IMG/VR virus record: IMGVR_UViG_3300021091_000014
Coordinates: 1-64,000 of that record
Length of the DNA stretch: 64,000 nt
Direction: 5' to 3' (one strand)
Origin: a virus
The translations under genes and the position numbers were made by a program. Shown piece by piece: positions 58,801 through 64,000 of this stretch (position 1 is its first letter; every line of letters starts with the position of its first letter). The notes beneath the pieces are model-generated. The model had not been told where the DNA came from. It saw only the letters and a program-made list of their open reading frames with translations, and did not search any database.

Positions 58801-59489
58801 AAATGAAAATGATTATGACTTTCGTAGCAGCTTGTGCCCTTGGCCTTTTTACTACAGGGTGCTCTACTATCGGGCTAGGCGGCGATAAAGATAACAAGAT
58901 GGTTGAGATTCCAAAAAGTAAAATGGATCAAATACCTAAATGGTTTTTACAAAAGCCAGTTGACGGAGCTATAACAGTGACTGCAACTGATGTAAGTAAA
59001 GATATGCAATTTGCTATTGATAAAGCTACCCTTAATGCTAAAGTTCAACTGGCAGAAAGACTAGGAACAAAAGTTGACAGTCTAACAAGGGAAACTGCTC
59101 TAGAGTCCGGTCACGGTGTCAAGGAGGTTCAGCGAGAAATTGACCGAGTCTCTAAGGTTCGTATCAATCAAGAGCTTAATTTCTTTACTCGTGAGCATAT
59201 CGCAGTTGTACGTGAGGGGGATCATTTTAGAGCTTACGTAATGCTTAAAATTAGTAACAACGATGCTCGTCGACTCACTCAGAAAGATAACTCTAAATCT
59301 CGAGAAGAGAGGCTTAAAGAATTAGATAAGTCATCTTCAGTAGATGATCAGATTACAATTAGACCAGCATCTCAAGTTGATAGGTCTAAGATGATATCAA
59401 ACTCAATTAGTGATCAATCTGTAAAGGATCGTATCGCTAAGACTCTTGAAGATCCTAACGCAGTCGTCATAAACGCCACTATTCGTTAA
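58797..59489 (+). CDS. LPP20-like lipoprotein (230 aa)
   Basis: Lipobox TTGC after MTFVAACALGLFTTG, then IPKWFLQKP near residue 46 and the LPP20 core (DKATLNAKVQLAERLGTKV near 78, HFRAYVMLKI near 144). Two more in-frame ATG codons follow the first within 13 bases. LPP20-type proteins sit in the outer membrane and in some bacteria join curli/FlgO-P-like assemblies. It pairs with the upstream exported gene. Confidence 0.7.
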   Translation: MKMKMIMTFVAACALGLFTTGCSTIGLGGDKDNKMVEIPKSKMDQIPKWFLQKPVDGAITVTATDVSKDMQFAIDKATLNAKVQLAERLGTKVDSLTRETALESGHGVKEVQREIDRVSKVRINQELNFFTREHIAVVREGDHFRAYVMLKISNNDARRLTQKDNSKSREERLKELDKSSSVDDQITIRPASQVDRSKMISNSISDQSVKDRIAKTLEDPNAVVINATIR

Positions 59490-59520
59490 TCTTTAAAATT
59501 CCGGCAACCTAAATATTCTT

Positions 59521-60144
59521 ATGTTTAGGTTGCTTAACCCTTTTCATACTGAATACGCATACTGCTCCAGGCCCTTACAAGCTAATTTAATTACTAATGA
59601 TAGTGTTCAGTATTACGATAAAGACGGATTCGAGCTTACAAAATTAGAGCAGGAATACTATTTTGTAAACGGGTTTGAGCCGTTTTTAAATACTTGCCTT
59701 AATCATAGATGCTGGCAGGAACCGTGGTTTGAAGTAGATAGTGAAAACTTTTTACTTGATCATAGTTTAATACTACATAGATGTTCTTTTATTGATGAGG
59801 CAAGAGAGCAGCTGATCAGCAATCAGAAAAAATGCTCTAAGTTAGTGTATTTACTACACGCCACTTCGAAGTGGGGGCTTGATTTTAATTTAGACTTCGT
59901 AGATAATAGTGGTAAATTAACCGAGGTTTTACATATTGAAATTGATACCAAAACTTATCATGAATTCTTACAACACAAAAAGGAGTTGGAATACTTCATC
60001 CTTAGCACCGATTGGGAAAACGTATATAAGTTTCTCGATCGTCATCGCAACGAATGGGAATGTCTAGCAGGCTTTGAACAAAATGACTGGAAAGCTAGAC
60101 AACTTGGATTTAAAAAAGCCGAAGTAACTCACAAGGCTATCTAA
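59521..60144 (+). CDS. hypothetical protein (207 aa)
   Basis: Cytoplasmic, acidic-aromatic protein with several WE/WK pairs (HRCWQEPWFEVDSENF near residue 62). No transmembrane segment or signal. No family recognised. It stands alone between the lipoprotein pair and the lysis gene. Confidence 0.6.
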   Translation: MFRLLNPFHTEYAYCSRPLQANLITNDSVQYYDKDGFELTKLEQEYYFVNGFEPFLNTCLNHRCWQEPWFEVDSENFLLDHSLILHRCSFIDEAREQLISNQKKCSKLVYLLHATSKWGLDFNLDFVDNSGKLTEVLHIEIDTKTYHEFLQHKKELEYFILSTDWENVYKFLDRHRNEWECLAGFEQNDWKARQLGFKKAEVTHKAI

Positions 60145-60169
60145 GTTTCCTAAACAAACTGGAGGTTAT

Positions 60170-60730
60170 ATGCTAAAGTCAGTAGACACTTTAGACGATA
60201 AAACTACACTGGTGCTGAAATCGTTCATTTACGCTATATGCACCCTGTTAGTATTTACCTTGGTAACTACTACATTTAAGCAAAAAATTAATTCGTTTAG
60301 TTTAAACGGAATTCCAGCAACTTATACCGCAGAGCAAAGAGTTAAACAGTTAGATTGTTTAGCACTAAACATTTATAAAGAAGCTGGATACGAACCATTT
60401 GAAGGAAAGGTAGCAGTTGCCCAAGTAACTATTAACAGAGCAAATGATCCTAGATTTCCAAAAGACATTTGCCAGGTAGTTTATCAGAAAAATTTTTTTT
60501 ACAAAAAAACAGTCTGTCAATTTTCCTGGTATTGTGATATTATTCATAAAAACAGGCCTGTCAATCCAGCTGCATTTAATGAAAGTTACGAAGTCGCTAA
60601 AAAGGTATTGCTAGAAAATTTTCGTCTTAATGGACTTAAAGACGCTCTTTACTATCATGCAGATTATGTTAACCCTAAATGGAATAAAGAAAAGGTAGGT
60701 AAAATTGGACGCCACATCTTCTACAAATAA
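60170..60730 (+). CDS. SleB-type cell-wall hydrolase (186 aa)
   Basis: An N-terminal membrane span (residues 17-36, signal-anchor) followed by Hydrolase_2/SleB: CLALNIYKEAGYEPFEGKVAVAQV near residue 63 (catalytic Glu), INRANDPRFPKDICQVVYQ near 88, CQFSWYCD near 115 and ALYYHADYVNPKW near 160. It would cut peptidoglycan glycan bonds from the periplasmic side. A second lytic enzyme beside the M15 peptidase. Confidence 0.8.
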   Translation: MLKSVDTLDDKTTLVLKSFIYAICTLLVFTLVTTTFKQKINSFSLNGIPATYTAEQRVKQLDCLALNIYKEAGYEPFEGKVAVAQVTINRANDPRFPKDICQVVYQKNFFYKKTVCQFSWYCDIIHKNRPVNPAAFNESYEVAKKVLLENFRLNGLKDALYYHADYVNPKWNKEKVGKIGRHIFYK

Positions 60731-61055
60731 AAAAGTATTAAATTTAGATAGAATAAATTCTCTAGCATTAAAAGCTAGAGACTATCTAGCTGAAAAAGCC
60801 TCTCATTTATCAGCTGAAGGAGTAGGCTGGCTAGGCACAATGCTTATTCATTGTGCTACTATTCCTTCATTACTAGCATTAATTATTGGAGTATCAGATA
60901 CTTTACCTGCATTGGATGTAGTTTTATTTGTATGGGGTGGTCTATTGTTATTTTTTGTTAAAGCTCTCATAAAGAGAGACATGCTTAATATTATTACTAT
61001 CGGCGTAGGGTTTTTTGTTCAAGCAGTTTTGCTTGGTATGGTAGTATTTAAATAA
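60705..61055 (+). CDS. small membrane protein with three predicted spans (116 aa)
   Basis: TTG start overlapping the hydrolase. Hydrophobic segments at about residues 44-60, 67-85 and 93-113, with basic N-terminal loop. Position after a cell-wall hydrolase suggests a holin-like role, but no family is recognised. Coupled (TAATG) to gene 33. Confidence 0.55.
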   Translation: MDATSSTNKKVLNLDRINSLALKARDYLAEKASHLSAEGVGWLGTMLIHCATIPSLLALIIGVSDTLPALDVVLFVWGGLLLFFVKALIKRDMLNIITIGVGFFVQAVLLGMVVFK

Positions 61056-61336
61056 TGAGCGAACAAGAAGATAAAAAATCGTATCTATTGCAACTTGATG
61101 ATGTAGAGATTAAATCTATTAAATCTCCTACTCAGTTTATGCATGAAATAGATAAATTAGTAGAAGAAAAAAAGATGGAGTATATTGAAGCTGTAATGTA
61201 TTATTGTAATGCAAATGATATTGAAATAGAGACTGCTGCCTCTTTAATTAAAGGCAGCGCAAAAATGAAAGCTAAGATTCAATTTGAAGCTGAAAATTTA
61301 AACTATTTACCTAAAAGTGGAAAGTTACCTATATGA
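61055..61336 (+). CDS. 33: late-transcription co-activator gp33 (93 aa)
   Basis: Matches T4 gp33 by size, helical pattern (KMEYIEAVMYYCNANDIEIETAASLI resembles MSYLEATTAFLEENSIPE of gp33) and synteny with 59 and 32. gp33 tethers the gp45 clamp to RNA polymerase carrying gp55 and activates TATAAATA promoters. Those promoters occur in this window (21111, 31031, 62513). ATGA-coupled to the methyltransferase. Confidence 0.85.
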   Translation: MSEQEDKKSYLLQLDDVEIKSIKSPTQFMHEIDKLVEEKKMEYIEAVMYYCNANDIEIETAASLIKGSAKMKAKIQFEAENLNYLPKSGKLPI

Positions 61337-61944
61337 GCGAACCCCTTGTAGAATATAATTTTAACATCCCTCCAACATATCAACATCCAGAAGGATTACC
61401 TTCTCACCTAGGCGGACACGAAGGGGAGACTCATGTTGACGACGGTGCATTAAGTTATTTAATTAATAAACTCAATATCAAAACTATGTTAGATGTTGGG
61501 TGTGGCCCCGGAGGAATGATTAAGATTGCGAAAGAAAAGAACCTTGTTGTAACCGGTATTGACGGCGACGACAAGGTTGAAAGAGAGCAAGATGTTATGA
61601 GTAATATTATTATTCATGACTACTGTGCCGGTCCTTATATTCCAGATACTGTTTTTGATCTAGCTTGGTCCGTTGAGTTTGTAGAGCATGTAGAAAAAAA
61701 GTACATGCAAAATTTTCTTGAAACATTTAAGCACTGCAAATACGTTGCAATGACCCATGCGCTACCAAATCAACCCGGGCATCATCACGTTAATTGCATG
61801 CCTATTGAGTATTGGTGTGGTGCAATGGAAGCAATAGGATTTATGGCTATGGTTGATGAGACTAATGAGATGCGTAAAGCATCTACAATGCGTGAAAGAT
61901 ATATTAGACAGCAAGGCTATGTATTTAAAAATGGACGCTTTTAA
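61333..61944 (+). CDS. SAM-dependent methyltransferase (203 aa)
   Basis: Class I methyltransferase: MLDVGCGPGGMIKIAKEKN near residue 54 (SAM site), VTGIDGDD near 74, and FDLAWSVEFVEHV near 105. Inserted between 33 and 59, where T4 has dsbA. Substrate unknown; DNA, protein or small molecule all possible. Confidence 0.78.
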   Translation: MSEPLVEYNFNIPPTYQHPEGLPSHLGGHEGETHVDDGALSYLINKLNIKTMLDVGCGPGGMIKIAKEKNLVVTGIDGDDKVEREQDVMSNIIIHDYCAGPYIPDTVFDLAWSVEFVEHVEKKYMQNFLETFKHCKYVAMTHALPNQPGHHHVNCMPIEYWCGAMEAIGFMAMVDETNEMRKASTMRERYIRQQGYVFKNGRF

Positions 61945-62512
61945 CGCGTATAAAACTTATATTGCACTAAAAAATCATTTTGGCTCTAAAACGTACGACT
62001 ACTTTAAATATAATGGCAGAACTAGAGCTAGTGCCAAATCCTTTGAGAAGAGAAGTGATAGGTACTTCTTCCATAAATTATCAAAGCACAACGACTGTAT
62101 TAACTACCTAGCTTCTAATTTTTTAGAGGGAGATTGTTGGGTTGGAGATCTCGTCAACGAACAAGTTGCAGAAAAAACATACATGGCGTGGCGGAAGCGA
62201 ATGGAAAGTCTTTCTTATATCTTCCGCAATGACTTGGATAAGCTTGATACTGATTTTAATAATAACTTTTTGGTTGTAGACGGCCAGCATCCAAAGCTAT
62301 TAAAGTTATACCTACGCAAACAAATTTGCCCAGAGACAATTCTTATTCTTGAAGACCTTTTGAGCTTTTTTAGAGCATGGAATAGAAAAATAGATGATAA
62401 GTTAGTCTGGCCAAATGAATATCAAAAGCTTAAGAAATACAGACCATTCTTTACAATAGATTTAGAAAAATATAGATCTCTTGTTCTTGATAAATTCAGT
62501 GAAAGCAGTTAA
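61931..62512 (+). CDS. 59: helicase loader gp59 (193 aa)
   Basis: N-terminal FNAYKTYIALKNHFGSKTYD and RDRYFFHKL-like SDRYFFHKLSKH closely follow T4 gp59 (YDVIKYNW..RDKYFFQKLSEK); the C-terminus has WPNEYQKLKKYRPF. gp59 loads the gp41 helicase onto gp32-coated DNA. Start ATG 61931 overlaps the methyltransferase by 14 bases. Synteny with gene 32 is conserved. Confidence 0.88.
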   Translation: MDAFNAYKTYIALKNHFGSKTYDYFKYNGRTRASAKSFEKRSDRYFFHKLSKHNDCINYLASNFLEGDCWVGDLVNEQVAEKTYMAWRKRMESLSYIFRNDLDKLDTDFNNNFLVVDGQHPKLLKLYLRKQICPETILILEDLLSFFRAWNRKIDDKLVWPNEYQKLKKYRPFFTIDLEKYRSLVLDKFSESS

Positions 62513-62520
62513 TATAAATA
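62513..62520 (+). promoter_or_regulatory. late-promoter box TATAAATA before gene 32
   Basis: Exact match directly after the gp59 stop, about 67 bases upstream of gene 32, whose ribosome site is AAGGAG. Confidence 0.6.
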
Positions 62521-62587
62521 CTCTTATCATTATGTACAAAGTGGATAAGAAGTATACATCGCATACAACGTTAATAAGGAGAAGTAA

Positions 62588-63490
62588 ATGGACTTTAGTT
62601 CACTAAAAAAGAACCGTCAAACGGTTTTTGCAAGTCTCAGCAACGAGTTTAGTAAGCTCAATCAAACAACAAGTTCCCAAGACGACGATAGATTCTGGAA
62701 GCCCGAGGTAGATAAGGCAGGTAACGGATATGCTGTTATTCGTTTTCTTCCGGCACCTACCGGGGAAGATGTTCCTTTTGTTAGAGTATGGGATCACGGG
62801 TTTCAAGGCCCGGGAGGCTGGTATATTGAAAAGTCTCTGACCACACTTGGACAAAAAGATCCTGTATCAGAGCACAACACCCAGCTTTGGAATTCAGGCA
62901 TTGAAGCAAACAAGGAATTAGTTCGTAAACAGAAACGAAGACTTTCTTACTATAGTAACATTTATGTAGTAAAGGATACAGCACATCCTGAAAATGAAGG
63001 TAAAGTATTTTTATTTAAGTATGGTAAGAAGATTTTTGAAAAGCTTAAAGATGCAATGGAACCAAAGTACGAAGATGAAAAGCCAGTTAATCCTTTCGAT
63101 CTTTGGGAAGGTGCAAACTTTAAGCTTAAAATTAGGAACGTAGAAGGGTATCGTAACTACGATAAGTCAGAATTCGATAGTCCAAGCCCGCTCCTAGATA
63201 GTGATGAAGATTTAGAAAGAGTATGGAAGCAAGAACACTCCTTAGTTGAGTTTACGGATCCTAAAAACTTTAAATCTTATGATGAGCTTAAGAGTAAATT
63301 AGATCGTGTCCTTGGTTTAATCAACGGGTCTCCTAAGCCACAGACTACAGCTGATAGTGAGCCATGGGATGTGGATGAACCTGTTAAAACAGCGGCTCCA
63401 ATGAAAACCGCTAAAGCAAAAGCACCAGTCTCCACAGCAGACGATGATGATGAGGATATGGACTTCTTTAAAAAGTTAGCGGAAGATTAA
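62588..63490 (+). CDS. 32: single-strand DNA-binding protein gp32 (300 aa)
   Basis: N-terminal co-operativity region (SSLKKNRQTVFASLSNE), OB-fold core with RFLPAP, KRRLSYYSNIYVVKD and FLFKYGKKIFEKLKDAM, NPFDLWEGANFKLKIRNVEGYRNYDKSEF, then an acidic C-terminus (DDDDEDMDFFKKLAED) that binds replication partners. The zinc ligands of T4 gp32 (His and three Cys) are missing: the matching segment reads DPVSEHNTQLWN. Follows 59 as in T4. Ends in convergent overlap with the lysozyme gene. Confidence 0.93.
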   Translation: MDFSSLKKNRQTVFASLSNEFSKLNQTTSSQDDDRFWKPEVDKAGNGYAVIRFLPAPTGEDVPFVRVWDHGFQGPGGWYIEKSLTTLGQKDPVSEHNTQLWNSGIEANKELVRKQKRRLSYYSNIYVVKDTAHPENEGKVFLFKYGKKIFEKLKDAMEPKYEDEKPVNPFDLWEGANFKLKIRNVEGYRNYDKSEFDSPSPLLDSDEDLERVWKQEHSLVEFTDPKNFKSYDELKSKLDRVLGLINGSPKPQTTADSEPWDVDEPVKTAAPMKTAKAKAPVSTADDDDEDMDFFKKLAED

Positions 63491-64000
63491 GTATAAGATG
63501 TTGAATGCCGGGTACCAATACCTAGCGTTCCTCTAACTGCAATCGGTGAAGGGATCGGAAGCGGAGCATCCGGTCCCTTTTTACTTGATAGTTGCTTGTT
63601 GTTGCTTATTGCATTATTAATAACACTGCCTTGACCACTTGCCATCTGAGAATCATTTCTTTCTGTGGCTGCAGCTACTTTCATTCCACTTGACGCTTGC
63701 GGTGACTCCAGTGAGGCAGCCTGAGGTGCGGCCATTACTGGTGAAGCTGCTGGTCCTTGACTAGACGTTCCGTTACCACCATCTCCCCCACCACCTTGTC
63801 TAATTAAAGATACAATAGTAGGAGCTCTTCTTCCTACTTGAGTGTACCACTTACTATCTTCTAAACTTTTTGCAGCACCTTCCGTATCACCTTCCTTTAA
63901 ATTACGAGTAAAGTTAGGCCACTTTTTAAACCAGGTCGGTCCCATATTAAAAGTAAGGTCTACTAAAGCTGCTTGCCCCTTATCGTTTAAGTTATCATAG
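63487..64000 (-). CDS. lysozyme (GH24-like) with disordered tail, 5' end outside the window
   Basis: Read from the right edge: QAALVDLTFNMGPTWFKKWPNF and the following WYTQVGRRAPTIVSLIR match the C-terminal half of T4-type lysozymes. Then a low-complexity tail of about 100 residues rich in Gly, Ser, Ala, Gln and Pro. The catalytic Glu lies outside the window. The stop overlaps the gp32 stop, convergently, with no terminator between. A virion-borne lysozyme is possible; a free endolysin is the alternative. Confidence 0.75.
   Translation of the reverse strand, partial: YDNLNDKGQAALVDLTFNMGPTWFKKWPNFTRNLKEGDTEGAAKSLEDSKWYTQVGRRAPTIVSLIRQGGGGDGGNGTSSQGPAASPVMAAPQAASLESPQASSGMKVAAATERNDSQMASGQGSVINNAISNNKQLSSKKGPDAPLPIPSPIAVRGTLGIGTRHSTSYT

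Overview
The window is 64 kb of an AT-rich, tightly packed genome of a T4-like contractile-tailed phage (Caudoviricetes). Marker genes with recognisable T4 relatives are the primase gp61, RNase H, the late-transcription co-activator gp33, the helicase loader gp59 and the ssDNA-binding protein gp32; the last three lie in T4 order at the right end. Many small genes resemble those I know from marine and freshwater T4-like phages (cyanophages, pelagiphages, methylophages). Nearly every gene is on the + strand. Stop and start codons commonly overlap (ATGA, TAATG, TAGTG), so translation is probably coupled through long operons.

Layout. 0-5.1 kb: small conserved genes, then three tandem DUF1566-type receptor-binding-like proteins and a fibre-assembly-like protein. 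5.1-19.2 kb: an accessory and early region of small genes behind a uniform family of host-like promoters (-35 TTGATT, 17-bp spacer, -10 TATAAT). Several operon ends carry a shared set of palindromes. This region also holds four 2OG-Fe(II) oxygenase-like genes, a long gene-free stretch that looks like a structured RNA, a circularly permuted two-piece tmRNA with tag ANDERFALAA, and four tRNAs (Thr-UGU, Arg-UCU, Leu-UAA, Ile-CAU) for A-ending codons. 19.2-26.1 kb: virion-associated and conserved proteins, including a ligase-like adenylyltransferase, a nucleotidyltransferase fusion and a Dps-like ferritin. 26.1-41.5 kb: collagen-like and Ig/IPT-domain fibres around a lysis set (M15 peptidase and an Rz/Rz1-type spanin pair). 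41.5-48.2 kb: primase and nucleotide metabolism (ThyX, NrdA, NrdB, dCMP deaminase) plus a RuvC-like nuclease. 48.2-52.8 kb: a heptose/sugar cassette (nucleotidyltransferase, epimerase, glycosyltransferase, HddA-like kinase, GmhA-like isomerase). 52.8-64 kb: RNase H, PhoH, a Bax-inhibitor-1 family membrane protein, IscU and IscA Fe-S assembly proteins, an MGME1/RecB-like nuclease, two exported proteins (DUF4384-like and LPP20-like), a SleB-type hydrolase, then 33-methyltransferase-59-32. A convergent lysozyme gene runs off the right edge.

How it fits together. Host-like promoters would drive takeover and accessory genes. T4-type late promoters (TATAAATA), read with gp33, would drive structural genes, gp32 and probably the tmRNA. 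The nucleotide-metabolism genes feed replication and the heptose cassette could remodel host surface sugars. Iron recurs in gene content (Fe-S scaffold and carrier, Dps, diiron NrdB, 2OG oxygenases) and perhaps in regulation (Fur-box-like palindromes). The host is inferred only indirectly. Two-piece tmRNAs are known from alphaproteobacteria, some betaproteobacteria and cyanobacteria, and the tag is of a type I associate with betaproteobacteria. A freshwater or marine Burkholderiales/Methylophilales host is my best guess, with a SAR11-like host as the alternative.
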